Positions 1-7,870 of a stretch of DNA of 64,000 nucleotides are shown piece after piece. Position numbers and translations under genes: made by a program. The notes under the pieces are model-generated. The model made no database searches. It had not been told where the DNA came from and was given only the letters and a program-made list of their open reading frames with translations. The first letter of the stretch is position 1. Every line of letters begins with the position of its first letter. Origin of the DNA: a virus. The stretch is taken from positions 46,920-110,919 of the IMG/VR virus record IMGVR_UViG_3300025759_000064; one strand, 5' to 3'.

Positions 1-650
1 CGTCTTGTTGGAATACCTGCTTTTTGTAATCTAATTAGGTCTTCTCTAAAAGGGTCAAATATCTTATGTTCTCCAATTCTACCTTCTCTCCATAATTGAG
101 CGGCCTTGTTATCAAAATATCTATCCGCTTTATTAGCAACTAGAAGAATCATTTTTGGTGCATACTTTTTCCCTTTTCTCCAACTTTTCCAATTTCTATA
201 TCTATAATTTCTTTCTATTATATTATCTACTAAAAATCTAAATCCACCTATTTGGGTTAAAGCATCGTCGCCACCTTTGAAAGCCCTATCATCAAACATA
301 AATATCGCATATTCGCATTGTCTAGCGACCATATCATCTATCCAAAGATTCCAATATCTTTCTTCTCCACCTAAATCAGCAGAGTGAATAACTCTTCTCT
401 CTCCTTCCCAACGCACTCTTTTACGTGTAGGTTTAGGTAAAATATAGCGAGTTATTAATTTGAAATGTTTAGTCCTTTCGTGTTCAGGTATTTCTTCCAT
501 TTCACCGGGCGTAGTCATATATTTGTCTAAAGTAGTTTTACCAACCATAGACGCGCCATATATTCCCACTCTTCTAGATTTCCAATTATTGTAGGCTTGT
601 TTACCGTATAAGGCTACACCCACTAATATACTGCCGCTTGCCGCAACCAT
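1..650 (-). CDS. Ras-superfamily-like small GTPase (partial)
   Basis: This reading frame starts at the ATG at 650 and stays open to the window edge, so the C-terminus is missing; 216 residues are visible. It carries the small-GTPase signature. G1 is GASMVGKTT at residues 32-40, G3 is DLGGEE starting at residue 92, and G4 is NKAD at 173-176. The G3 form (D-x-G-G-E) and the overall length recall Arf/SR-beta/Gtr-type GTPases. Residues 1-15 are hydrophobic and small, so membrane anchoring is possible. It lies 5 nt after the stop of a predicted membrane protein in the leftward virion-type arm. GTP binding is well supported by the motifs. The partner and role are unknown; membrane remodelling or virion assembly would be guesses. 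Confidence 0.8.
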   Translation of the reverse strand, partial: MVAASGSILVGVALYGKQAYNNWKSRRVGIYGASMVGKTTLDKYMTTPGEMEEIPEHERTKHFKLITRYILPKPTRKRVRWEGERRVIHSADLGGEERYWNLWIDDMVARQCEYAIFMFDDRAFKGGDDALTQIGGFRFLVDNIIERNYRYRNWKSWRKGKKYAPKMILLVANKADRYFDNKAAQLWREGRIGEHKIFDPFREDLIRLQKAGIPTR

Positions 651-655
651 ATCAA

Positions 656-943
656 TCAACTAAACTTATTTGTTAACCATGTTCCAAAGTCTGCTACTTT
701 TTGATATACCCATTCAACTGTCATTTCCCATAAGTTCCAATCTGTATTGGCTTCCATTGCAGAAACAGCCATTGCTGCACCGACAGAACATAATATTGTT
801 CTAATCCAACCCAGTCCCCATTCGTAGGTATTATCTACTGTATTTGCTAAATGCATAGCACGCAGTGTTTCTTCAACTGAATCATCACCAACATTGCGAA
901 AAATACGCAATGGAGAAGGAATTAACTGTCCGGGTAGTACCAT
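656..943 (-). CDS. Predicted membrane protein, unknown
   Basis: A 95-residue protein starting at the ATG at 943, with a good ribosome site (GAGGT) upstream inside the preceding gene's end. One hydrophobic segment (about residues 47-63, IRTILCSVGAAMAVSAM) is likely a membrane span. The remainder is amphipathic, with several Trp near the C-terminus (WNLWEMTVEWVYQ). It sits between a second membrane protein and the GTPase, an arrangement that suggests these three act at a membrane or in the virion. No family was recognised. Confidence 0.65.
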   Translation of the reverse strand: MVLPGQLIPSPLRIFRNVGDDSVEETLRAMHLANTVDNTYEWGLGWIRTILCSVGAAMAVSAMEANTDWNLWEMTVEWVYQKVADFGTWLTNKFS

Positions 944-954
944 ACTGCTTTACC

Positions 955-1620
955 TCAGGAGGCTTTGTATCTTAAATCCGGCGTACCGTCTTTCTTTAAT
1001 CGCTGATTTGTTGGTTGCCCATCTCTTGGTGGTATAGGTAATGTTCGTGGAGGTAAGTTAGACTGGCTTGTCATTGCATCTACTGCTCTTTGTGTATTCG
1101 ACAAACCTAGATTCATCGGTGCTTCTTTTTGTGCAGAATGAGTAGGTACTCCAAATGGATTAGCGGTGTTATGATAATCACCAGCGACACCATCGGATAT
1201 ATTACTACCATTAAAGAACTGACTATTTTGCATTATTCTACTAGGGTCTTCTTGCATTAAACGTAATTCATGTTCTAATTGTAATTCCATTTGTCTTAAT
1301 TCTAAGTCTGCTCTACGTTGGTCAAAACCCATTTGTTGCTGTCTATACATGTTTTGTCTATTTCTTTGCATTTCAGCAACTTCTACTTTTTCTTTCATAG
1401 ATTGTTCAAAGAACATTTTGAATAAGTAATAGGCTATTGTTTGTACTGCGAGCGCACCCATAGCATACGTCATTCCATTAATAGTGGAATTAGCATTAGC
1501 CCCTGTTGGTAACCATAACCCTGAACTATACACTCCTACTGCTACTCCTACTAACGCAGATTGGGACAAAATTAGCCCTGTCATTTTCATTTCATTTGTA
1601 TCTCCGATGTCTCTACTCAT
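955..1620 (-). CDS. Two-TM protein with Gln-rich coiled coil
   Basis: 221 residues. Two hydrophobic segments lie near the N-terminus (about 14-36 and 48-70). A long Gln/Glu/Arg-rich helix follows (about 75-125; QRRADLELRQMELQLEHELR), predicted to be a coiled coil. The low-complexity tail ends in KKDGTPDLRYKAS, a Lys-Asp-Gly-rich end of a kind common on phage structural proteins. The start at 1620 has GAGGT upstream. Upstream (1669-1750) lies a large imperfect dyad shared with two other places in the window, which may hold its promoter. The function is unknown; a virion membrane or scaffold role is inference from position. Confidence 0.65.
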   Translation of the reverse strand: MSRDIGDTNEMKMTGLILSQSALVGVAVGVYSSGLWLPTGANANSTINGMTYAMGALAVQTIAYYLFKMFFEQSMKEKVEVAEMQRNRQNMYRQQQMGFDQRRADLELRQMELQLEHELRLMQEDPSRIMQNSQFFNGSNISDGVAGDYHNTANPFGVPTHSAQKEAPMNLGLSNTQRAVDAMTSQSNLPPRTLPIPPRDGQPTNQRLKKDGTPDLRYKAS

Positions 1621-1668
1621 ACTGTGACCTCGCTCTAGCCCACGGTGGGGGTCATCTTAAGCCTTATC

Positions 1669-1750
1669 TGTCCGAATATTCTAATGTCTTGTATATACAT
1701 AAAGAATAATATGTACTATTGTATAGATAGACAATCGGAATCATCGGACA
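1669..1750. repeat. Dispersed dyad element, copy A
   Basis: An AT-rich, imperfect inverted repeat. The left side has TGTCCGAATATTC and GTATATACAT; the right side has ATGTACTATTGTATAGATAG followed by ACAATCGGAATCATCGGACA. The right half (1711-1748) aligns over about 38 bases with 48021-48058, with few mismatches. It lies upstream of the leftward gene that starts at 1620. It may be an operator, a promoter for a virus-specific factor or a recombination site; the sequence alone does not decide. Confidence 0.6.
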
Positions 1751-2217
1751 GGCCATATACCTTCAGGTGCATATTTTTGCCACATAGATTGAGCCTCAGG
1801 TGATTGGTCATTATCAGGGGTTAATGTTTGGTCATAATTAGATAACACTTCTGCCATAGTATCATAGAGATTTTTAGCATATCCTCTTTGTCGATAAGGT
1901 TGTTCTGTTCTCGCATTCATAACACTGGTAGTGTTTCTATCGCCTAAAGTTCTAGCATTCATTCTATTCCTATCACTAATATTCCCAGCGATATTTAATC
2001 TAGGTCGTGTTCTTTTCAAAGGTTTACCAAAATAAGTTCCACCGTTTTCTCGCCTTCTAACATCTATGTCTGTTTGTAATATTTCATTAGTAACAGGGTC
2101 TTGAAAATCAGCAGCCCACGTATCGTGTTCGCCTGATGGTTCAGATGTTACTCTTCTTAATGAATCGGGAATCATAGGCGCTTTGAGCACAATCCACGCT
2201 TGGTCGAAGGCGGTCAT
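1741..2217 (-). CDS. Tagged GNAT-like acetyltransferase-like protein
   Basis: 158 residues. It opens with MTAFDQAWIVLKAP, the short tag shared by many unrelated proteins in this window. The middle has YRQRGYAKNLYDTM (about 107-120), which looks like the acetyl-CoA-binding motif A of GNAT acetyltransferases (R/Q-x-x-G-x-G/A and a following helix). Two other tagged genes (9358-9729 and 9726-10259) carry the same type of motif. The substrate is unknown. The start codon overlaps the stop of the upstream gene (ATGA). The tag is certain; the GNAT assignment is tentative because the rest of the fold is too diverged to judge by eye. Confidence 0.6.
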   Translation of the reverse strand: MTAFDQAWIVLKAPMIPDSLRRVTSEPSGEHDTWAADFQDPVTNEILQTDIDVRRRENGGTYFGKPLKRTRPRLNIAGNISDRNRMNARTLGDRNTTSVMNARTEQPYRQRGYAKNLYDTMAEVLSNYDQTLTPDNDQSPEAQSMWQKYAPEGIWPVR

Positions 2218-2432
2218 TGATTATCACTCCACCAAGTATCTACTTCAGGGTCATTCATCAAATCTTCATTAAAATAATAGAAATGCTTCTTGTAACAATC
2301 ATCACATAACATTCTTGGAAAATCAACGCCATCATCAAGTGTATGATTCTGACTGTTTAACAAAGCACCACAATGTGAACAAGCGCCCACTTCTAATTTT
2401 AGCAAAGCCCACGCTTGGTCGAAGGGGTTCAT
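2214..2432 (-). CDS. Tagged zinc-ribbon protein
   Basis: 72 residues from the ATG at 2432, chosen because it overlaps the upstream stop (TGATG) and restores the tag MNPFDQAWALLK. After the tag comes CSHCG, then CDDC about 28 residues later, which together make a likely Zn2+ site. The tail is acidic with WW. A longer version starting at a non-ATG codon upstream is possible but would put four residues before the tag. The function is unknown. Confidence 0.65.
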   Translation of the reverse strand: MNPFDQAWALLKLEVGACSHCGALLNSQNHTLDDGVDFPRMLCDDCYKKHFYYFNEDLMNDPEVDTWWSDNQ

Positions 2433-2791
2433 CAGCAGTTCCACCGTTTGAGCGCTGCGCCCTTCGGTGTTAGTTTTCCACCTTTACTGGTCGGTCCTTT
2501 GCTCCCACCCATTCTAGCACAGAATGACTTTCTTCTGTTTGCCGCTTTACTACCGGGTTTTAGTGAACTTGGTTTTTTAGTAACAGGTCTTTTCAAGTTT
2601 GCACCTGTCTCTCGCTTGAACTTTGCACGCCCTTTTGCATTTAGACCACCACTTCTGCTATGCCTGTTTGGATTGTAACCGTGAAATGGTTTTGATTTCT
2701 TTTTTGCTTTTTCAAACACAGAATCTAACAGTGCTACTGATGCTTGTTGCATAGGTGTGCAACAGTCACATGTGTCAAATCCCATAGTCAC
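2432..2791 (-). CDS. Small Lys/Arg-rich phage-type protein
   Basis: 119 residues, strongly basic. After a Cys-rich start (CDCC) comes GGLNAKGRAKFKRETGANLK, then KAANRRKSFCARMGG, SKGPTSKGG and a C-terminal ALKRWNC. This block is familiar from small basic proteins of many tailed phages and large viruses (from memory, DUF6321). The function is unknown; nucleic-acid binding or a virion component would fit the charge. The start is GTG 2791 (GTGA overlap with the upstream stop) or ATG 2785. Confidence 0.65.
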   Translation of the reverse strand: MTMGFDTCDCCTPMQQASVALLDSVFEKAKKKSKPFHGYNPNRHSRSGGLNAKGRAKFKRETGANLKRPVTKKPSSLKPGSKAANRRKSFCARMGGSKGPTSKGGKLTPKGAALKRWNC

Positions 2792-3096
2792 CGTAACACA
2801 CCCACCATCTTAACAATTGTTGGCTTTCCGCCCACACCTTGCTTTTTTGCACGTTTTCTTTTTGTTGCTGCTTGCTTCTGACCTGATGACATAGAACCTG
2901 ATGTTTTTGGCGTTTTGCTTGAAACCTTGATTGATGGTCTGCATTTAGGATAACCTTTACTAGATTTATTTGCTTTACTTCTACCACACGGAGGATGCTT
3001 ACCATCTTTAGTACGCGACACATCTACCCATTTTTCTTTGAACCAGCGATTTAGGTTCTTAACTACAAGAGTATCATGGCAAGTACATCGTGTCAT
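2788..3096 (-). CDS. Basic Cys-containing viral protein (DUF5872-like)
   Basis: 102 residues. The N-terminus has CTCHD. The segment LNRWFKEKWVDVSRTKDGKH followed by PPCGR is characteristic of a small viral/phage family that I recall as DUF5872. The tail is Lys/Ser-rich. It overlaps both neighbours by 4 nt and belongs to a run of four small Cys/Lys-rich genes. The function is unknown; position suggests a virion-associated role. Confidence 0.6.
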   Translation of the reverse strand: MTRCTCHDTLVVKNLNRWFKEKWVDVSRTKDGKHPPCGRSKANKSSKGYPKCRPSIKVSSKTPKTSGSMSSGQKQAATKRKRAKKQGVGGKPTIVKMVGVLR

Positions 3097-3254
3097 ACTA
3101 CTCCTACCATTTTCTTAATACTCTTTTGTTTATCCATCAATGCGTAACAAGGACATTTAGGAGCGGATGCTGAACATTGATTACCCTCAATCATACAAAC
3201 GCAAGGCGTTTTACTAGTAGCCCCGCAACAACATTTGTCTTTCTTAAGTTTCAT
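3093..3254 (-). CDS. Cys-rich mini-protein
   Basis: 53 residues (MKLKKDKCCCGATSKTPCVC...), with nine cysteines in the first 41 residues and a basic C-terminus. ATGA overlaps on both sides tie it to its neighbours, which is the main evidence that it is real. The cysteines could bind zinc or form disulphides. No family was recognised. Confidence 0.6.
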   Translation of the reverse strand: MKLKKDKCCCGATSKTPCVCMIEGNQCSASAPKCPCYALMDKQKSIKKMVGVV

Positions 3255-3421
3255 TTTTTCTTTTTCCCCTTAAACTTACCACGACAATATTGAACAGCCC
3301 ACCCGTTTGCATACGCAGATGGGTAAACATCGAACTTTTTCTTTGCGGCTGCTTTTCCAGCAGGGCATAGTTTTTTCCAAACCGCATCCATACCAACACA
3401 ATGACCGCATTCGCAACTCAT
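3251..3421 (-). CDS. Small basic protein, YPSAYAN family
   Basis: 56 residues. CECGHC occurs near the start and CPAGK in the middle. The second half, KKFDVYPSAYANGWAVQYCR, matches a motif repeatedly seen in small phage and giant-virus proteins; it ends KGKFKGKKKK-like. The start (ATG 3421) and stop overlap both neighbours by 4 nt. The function is unknown; DNA or capsid binding is suggested only by charge. Confidence 0.6.
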   Translation of the reverse strand: MSCECGHCVGMDAVWKKLCPAGKAAAKKKFDVYPSAYANGWAVQYCRGKFKGKKKK

Positions 3422-4983
3422 TTTTTCACCTTAACCCTGCGAAGTGTACCTTTATTTTTGAAATGCCTTGCTCTATTTGAGTGTGCACTCTCTAAAGTTA
3501 ATTTTCCACCTTGCGTGTGGCTGACATCTTTACCACCTTTTCCGTATATGCCCCGCTTCCTACGCTCTGTGTTTAATTGCTCACGATACTTTACACGCTT
3601 AGGTGTCTTTTGATATTGCTTGTCATACTCTAATTTGTGAGCAAATGCTGCTGGCGACTTGCGCTCTTTGAGCAACTGATAGGCTATGTCCATTGGTTCG
3701 CTGGCTAGTTTCCGATTTTTCCACTCAAAACGGGTAGTATATTCAGGATGGTCTTCGGGAAGCAACGACATTGGAGGACGTTCTTTACTTGGCTCAAGCC
3801 GTCTATATTCATTTTCAAAATGTCGTCTGTTCTCCCTTTTTTGTTTTTCATAATACCTATTGAACTCCTTTATTGAATCCCAATAGTCTTGTTCATTATA
3901 ATCTTTTATATTTCCATATCCGTATAATCTTTCAGAGCCTTCATCTCGCTCGTATGGTTGGATATTGCTGAAATAATCATATAACATATTTTCATCCATA
4001 TCTTCGTCTTCCTGAATATTTTTAAGCAACTGGAGGGCTATGTCCATTGGACTACCTTTAGTCAATTCGTAGATTTCATCTTTAGTTTTACCATAAAATA
4101 AATTATGTAACTCATCTGCATCCATATCTTCTATCTTTTTTCGTTTAATCGGCTTACCCCAAGGTAAAGGTTTGTCGCTCCATCTACTAATTCGGCCACT
4201 TGGCCTTCTGTCTGTATTACTAATATTACGACCTAAATTGGGAGTGCCCATCTCTAGTGTTTCGTCTTTATAATGTCGTCGCAATGGTACTTCAACTAAA
4301 CTTTCACGTGGAATATTTTCATCATGCTCAATAAACGCTTCTGCTAAATCTTCTTTTGCTTCGTCACTATCTCTTCTGTGCACTTTTCCGTATTTATCAA
4401 GATTTCCACGTACATAAACTAACTTATCGGGGGCATTATGGGTGTATAAATTATTAATATCTCCCATTGTATTATTTGAAACCCAAGTTCCAGCCTTTGC
4501 ATTTTTTAATCCAGCGAAAAGTTTTCGCGCGCGGGGATGATACTTACCATCTCTATGCGCACCTGCCATATAATACGGTACATTTGATATAGGGTCTTTC
4601 CTCCATCTCGAATTAGGGTCTTCCCAAACAGGGTCATTATCATGGGGTATTTCAGGAATCAGTGGTGGAAGTCTTGGGTCACCTTCTTCATAGTTTATAT
4701 TAGAGCCATCTTGCGGTACAGGTTCTCCCGCAGGTCTATGCGCCCCTTGTACACGAACAGCCCTAACGGGGTCCCATCCTTCCCAACCAGTTGTGTAATC
4801 TAATCTAGGGTCATGCATTGGCAACTTTGTTTGATAATTATTTTCAATTGTGTACTCCGGGTGATTTGGAAACAATTGCGCTCTTCTCGCTTGTTCCATC
4901 ATATCCATATATTCTTTCGATTCTTTAATAGCCTCTTCATCTTCTAACGATTTTAGAAAAGCCCAAGATTTGTTAAACACCAT
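3418..4983 (-). CDS. Large tagged protein with internal tag copies
   Basis: 521 residues from the ATG at 4983, chosen because it follows the previous stop by one base and gives the tag MVFNKSWAFLK. Two further tag-like segments occur inside: SPMDIALQLLK and EPMDIAYQLLK. The charged middle contains many D/E/R/Y and PxxxP turns. The C-terminus (KRVKYREQLNTERRKRGIYG, then GKGGKDVSH and SNRARHF) is a compact basic module that looks conserved. The internal tags may separate domains, as in a polyprotein or multi-docking protein. The function is unknown. It sits among tagged genes and small basic virion-type genes. Confidence 0.65.
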   Translation of the reverse strand: MVFNKSWAFLKSLEDEEAIKESKEYMDMMEQARRAQLFPNHPEYTIENNYQTKLPMHDPRLDYTTGWEGWDPVRAVRVQGAHRPAGEPVPQDGSNINYEEGDPRLPPLIPEIPHDNDPVWEDPNSRWRKDPISNVPYYMAGAHRDGKYHPRARKLFAGLKNAKAGTWVSNNTMGDINNLYTHNAPDKLVYVRGNLDKYGKVHRRDSDEAKEDLAEAFIEHDENIPRESLVEVPLRRHYKDETLEMGTPNLGRNISNTDRRPSGRISRWSDKPLPWGKPIKRKKIEDMDADELHNLFYGKTKDEIYELTKGSPMDIALQLLKNIQEDEDMDENMLYDYFSNIQPYERDEGSERLYGYGNIKDYNEQDYWDSIKEFNRYYEKQKRENRRHFENEYRRLEPSKERPPMSLLPEDHPEYTTRFEWKNRKLASEPMDIAYQLLKERKSPAAFAHKLEYDKQYQKTPKRVKYREQLNTERRKRGIYGKGGKDVSHTQGGKLTLESAHSNRARHFKNKGTLRRVKVKK

Positions 4984-4984
4984 T

Positions 4985-5203
4985 CTAAATCCATCCTGAT
5001 GTCCTCTTTGATTGTTGTGTCTTAGGTTGTGACGTAGGTTGAGGCGGATTGGCTTGCATATTTCTTTTAGCATCTGCGTTTTTAGCCATTATCATGTCTT
5101 GTAGAGACATAAAGCGACCTGAGCCGGGAGGATATTCGTGCATATCAATGGGGTCTGCTTTGAGAAATTGCCAAGCCTCATTGAATGCGGTCAACCCAAT
5201 CAC
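4985..5203 (-). CDS. Short tagged protein
   Basis: 72 residues, starting at GTG 5203 (GTGA overlap with the upstream stop). A TTG at 5194 would give the more typical start LTAFNEAWQFLKADP. After the tag there is a Pro/Gln/Asn-rich, probably disordered tail (NPPQPTSQPKTQQ). The tag is almost the only ordered part, which suggests that it is itself the functional element. The function is unknown. Confidence 0.6.
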   Translation of the reverse strand: MIGLTAFNEAWQFLKADPIDMHEYPPGSGRFMSLQDMIMAKNADAKRNMQANPPQPTSQPKTQQSKRTSGWI

Positions 5204-6336
5204 CTATTTGCAAAAACATCTTTTGGCATACGAGGTCTTGGTTTGTTAGGGTCTGCAAATCGTGGGTCACCCGGTCTAGGCGCACCACGTGGTTTTCGCA
5301 TTTCAGGCATACCTTCCGCCATTATTGCAGCCCGTTCCGCTTCATTCATTTCCGCTTGGCGTGCATCTTCATCACCAAACTCAGGTTTACCGTATGGCGG
5401 TCCTAAATCTTCCCCATCATATTCAGGAAAACCTTCATCATCGTATCTACTTGGACCGGGCATACTATCTCTAGTGTAATTATTCGCCCCTTTTCTATGT
5501 AAATCTTCGTCTATAAAACGTTGAGGAGACATATCAGGAAGATTTCGTGCTCTGACGTGTTCGGGTAAATTAGATATTCTAAAGTTTTGCTTCAACATTT
5601 CAAATGCTTTTTGCATAGGTTTACCCCTGCCGGGGATTCGATGTAGCATTTTTGAATTGATAAGTTCTTGTAATTTTGCCTCACTTGCTGCTCTTTTACC
5701 AAGTTTAGTGTTTTTTAACGCTTCTTGCAAAAATGGGGCATAATCATCCTTAAAATCCCGCACCTCTTTATTAGTTGGGTGTGTTTGTTGGTATGAGTAA
5801 GATTGTGGTGCTTTGGTTCTTCTTTGGTTATCTTTGTTAGCATAAGCATTCATTTGGTCCATAGGGTCATCTACACTTCCATATGGCATACTATCGGCGT
5901 AGTACTCAGGGTGCATATCTAACGTTGGGGTTTTACCATCACGGTAATCTAATGCACTTTCATTTGCACGAAGATTCAGATTTGGCAAGTCTGCATTTTC
6001 GTCATTATAACTACCTGATGTCAAATGGGGGTTTTCTTTCATGCGCCTCTGCATCATCCCATATATCGCAGGGTGTATAGTACCCGCACCCTCTTGCCTC
6101 TCTCCGACATCAGGGCCTTCTCCTTGGTAAGTGATTTCTGCTAGATTGGCTCTGTCATAAGCAGGTTCAAACATTTGATGCTCAGGTAGCGCTTTCAAGG
6201 TCTGCCACGATTTCTTCATAGGCATAGAGCCGTATTTCTTCATGTTCGGTGTAGCGGCATCGGTGGGCTTAGTTTTCATTTTTGGCCCAATGCTGATAAT
6301 TACAGCAACGCCCTTTTTCTTTTTCTTGTCTTTCAT
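5200..6336 (-). CDS. Long tagged protein, disordered
   Basis: About 378 residues from the ATG at 6336 (AAGTGAT upstream); GTG 6345 is an alternative. The N-terminus is Lys-rich with a short hydrophobic stretch (GVAVIISIG), followed by the tag variant MKKSWQTLKALPEHQMF. A second tag-like helix, KPMQKAFEMLKQNF, lies at about residue 240. The rest is rich in D, P, Y, N and G, typical of disorder. It ends PRPRMPKDVFANR. The gene lies in the run of tagged genes. The function is unknown. Confidence 0.6.
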   Translation of the reverse strand: MKDKKKKKGVAVIISIGPKMKTKPTDAATPNMKKYGSMPMKKSWQTLKALPEHQMFEPAYDRANLAEITYQGEGPDVGERQEGAGTIHPAIYGMMQRRMKENPHLTSGSYNDENADLPNLNLRANESALDYRDGKTPTLDMHPEYYADSMPYGSVDDPMDQMNAYANKDNQRRTKAPQSYSYQQTHPTNKEVRDFKDDYAPFLQEALKNTKLGKRAASEAKLQELINSKMLHRIPGRGKPMQKAFEMLKQNFRISNLPEHVRARNLPDMSPQRFIDEDLHRKGANNYTRDSMPGPSRYDDEGFPEYDGEDLGPPYGKPEFGDEDARQAEMNEAERAAIMAEGMPEMRKPRGAPRPGDPRFADPNKPRPRMPKDVFANR

Positions 6337-6347
6337 TTTAATCACTT

Positions 6348-6695
6348 TTAATTTTGATATTGTGGATTATTTTGCTGGTACGGTGGCCTTTCATGCTCAA
6401 ATGGGTTTCTTTTAGCCTCAAATGGTTTGGGTTGATGAGGTTGGTAAGGGTTGTAAGGTAGGTTGTTATCATTTGGATTACCTTGTCCGTATGGCGCATT
6501 TTGCTTCATTCTCTCCATGTACTCGTCCAAAGTTCGCTGTTTACCTTCTTTTGATGGAGAGGGGGCGTAAGGGTTAGGTTGAGGATTATTTCGGTAAGGT
6601 TGGTTAGATGGATTGGAAGGCATTGCTCGGTGGTATAAATAATTCGGGTTAGGTGCGCTTTTCAAAAACGTCCACGCTGTTTCAAATGCTGTCAT
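6348..6695 (-). CDS. Short tagged Pro/Asn/Gln-rich protein
   Basis: 115 residues: the tag MTAFETAWTFLKSAP followed by a low-complexity tail (NPNPYAPSPSKEGKQ, PYNPYQPHQPKPF, YQQNNPQYQN). The start overlaps the upstream stop (ATGA). It is another case in which the tag is followed by what looks like a disordered segment. No family was recognised. Confidence 0.6.
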   Translation of the reverse strand: MTAFETAWTFLKSAPNPNYLYHRAMPSNPSNQPYRNNPQPNPYAPSPSKEGKQRTLDEYMERMKQNAPYGQGNPNDNNLPYNPYQPHQPKPFEAKRNPFEHERPPYQQNNPQYQN

Positions 6696-6955
6696 TCTCC
6701 TTGACCCCCTCTAAATGACTCAAACCATTCGGGATGGTTCTGTCTGTAAAAATCAATTATTTTAGCATCTTCTTCGTGGTCATCTATTTTTTCACGTAAT
6801 TTTGAAGCCTTTTGCTTCTTTTTACGGCTATCAGACCTTGTTTTACCAGTTTGATTCAGTGCCTCTTCCATGTAACTTGGCATATCGTGCTGCATAGCAA
6901 CTTGAGAGGAGGGGGACATTTTTAGCACATTTATTGCTGCATCTATTGGATTCAT
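6692..6955 (-). CDS. Short tagged charged protein
   Basis: 87 residues from the ATG at 6955, with GGTGA upstream. The tag variant is MNPIDAAINVLKMSP, with Ile and Ala replacing Phe and Trp. A charged helix (SRKKKQKASKLREKIDDHEE) and a C-terminal WFESF follow. It is the first gene of the leftward run that begins at the divergent gap 6956-7136. The function is unknown. Confidence 0.6.
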   Translation of the reverse strand: MNPIDAAINVLKMSPSSQVAMQHDMPSYMEEALNQTGKTRSDSRKKKQKASKLREKIDDHEEDAKIIDFYRQNHPEWFESFRGGQGE

Positions 6956-7136
6956 TTTATTCACCTTTTACGCATCGGCGTGGTAACTACGTGCACCGCT
7001 AGTAATGCGATATGTCTAATATGTTACGCTCTATCCTGAGGGCGTGGTGGCTTCCATTCCGCAGGGTCAAGTTGTTGTAAGTTCTTCTTCTTTCCACATT
7101 CATTACCTCAAAAAAAATAAGCAGACTGGTGGGAAT
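6956..7136. promoter_or_regulatory. Divergent intergenic region
   Basis: A 181-base non-coding gap between a leftward gene (start 6955) and a rightward cassette (start 7137). It should hold promoters for both. An A-rich stretch at 7111-7120 precedes the rightward gene, but no copy of the 24-bp TATA element of the rightward arm is present. The left part is GC-richer and contains TAATGCG-like words reminiscent of the repeats at 10.3-10.8 kb. Confidence 0.45.
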
Positions 7137-7760
7137 ATGGAAGTCACCGCACCTGTTTTGGTTACTAAAGGCGTAGGAGAAACAGCGCTAAACTTGGGCG
7201 CTCTTGCACTTGCACCATTTACTGGTGGTATGTCGGCAGTTGCCTTAGGAGCAGCAAGAGGCGCACAGGCATTGAGAGCGGTAAAAGCAGCAAAAGGTGC
7301 AAAAACTGCCGTAGGAACTACTCAAGCCGCTAAAACTACTGCTGGTAAAGTTGCAGTTAAAGACCCAATGGCTATGGCAAACGCAAGACATGCAGAGCAA
7401 ATAGCAGAGGCTGGTGAAAGCGGAGGTAGATTAGGTCAATTGCGAAGTAGAGCAGTAACACCAACGGCGGCAGAAGAATTAGAGGCTGCAACTTCAAATC
7501 AAGCAAGAATGAAAGATATAGCAAGCACTACTGATGCAGCAGCAGAAGCGGAAAAAAATCTTGCCGAATTACATGAGCAACAAAAAACTGCAACAGATAC
7601 AGCAGGGGCTGCTGCTGTTGTGGGAGTACAAGGCACAAACGCTGCCGCACAACAAAAACAGGCACAACAAAAAGCCGAAATGGAAAGAATAGAAGGATTA
7701 GCGGAAGATGCTAGGTCAAAAGCCAGCACCGGAACTGGTGGGAAGGTAGCGGTGGCATGA
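7137..7760 (+). CDS. Ala-rich protein with hydrophobic N-terminus
   Basis: 207 residues from the ATG at 7137 (GGTGGG upstream, 5-base spacing). Residues about 8-50 are small and hydrophobic (GETALNLGALALAPFTGGMS), then come Ala/Lys repeats (RAVKAAKGAKTA) and a long Ala/Glu/Gln helix (about 115-195). This is like membrane-interacting or virion internal proteins, but no family was recognised. It is one of only two rightward genes within the leftward arm and overlaps the next by 4 nt. Confidence 0.6.
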   Translation: MEVTAPVLVTKGVGETALNLGALALAPFTGGMSAVALGAARGAQALRAVKAAKGAKTAVGTTQAAKTTAGKVAVKDPMAMANARHAEQIAEAGESGGRLGQLRSRAVTPTAAEELEAATSNQARMKDIASTTDAAAEAEKNLAELHEQQKTATDTAGAAAVVGVQGTNAAAQQKQAQQKAEMERIEGLAEDARSKASTGTGGKVAVA

Positions 7761-7870
7761 TTGCCATGGCTCTAAAAGGCTACATTAAACTGCAATTAGC
7801 CCAAATGATACAGCATTTGATTGTCGGCTTAGGACTTGTAGTTGTAGTTACTGTTATACTTTTATCTTAG
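7757..7870 (+). CDS. Single-span membrane mini-protein
   Basis: 37 residues (MIAMALKGYIKLQLAQ...) with one strong hydrophobic span (about 20-36, LIVGLGLVVVVTVILLS) that runs to the C-terminus. The start overlaps the upstream stop (ATGA), which supports translation. Its last 17 bases overlap the 3' end of the convergent HMG-CoA-lyase-like gene. With the Ala-rich gene before it, this may be a small membrane module such as a holin-type or virion membrane pair; that is inference. Confidence 0.55.
   Translation: MIAMALKGYIKLQLAQMIQHLIVGLGLVVVVTVILLS

Noticed and set aside
1506-1709. Rightward frame beside the membrane-protein gene
   Set aside because: It is antisense to the N-terminal membrane segments of the 955-1620 gene, hence hydrophobic by mirror, and runs into dyad A.
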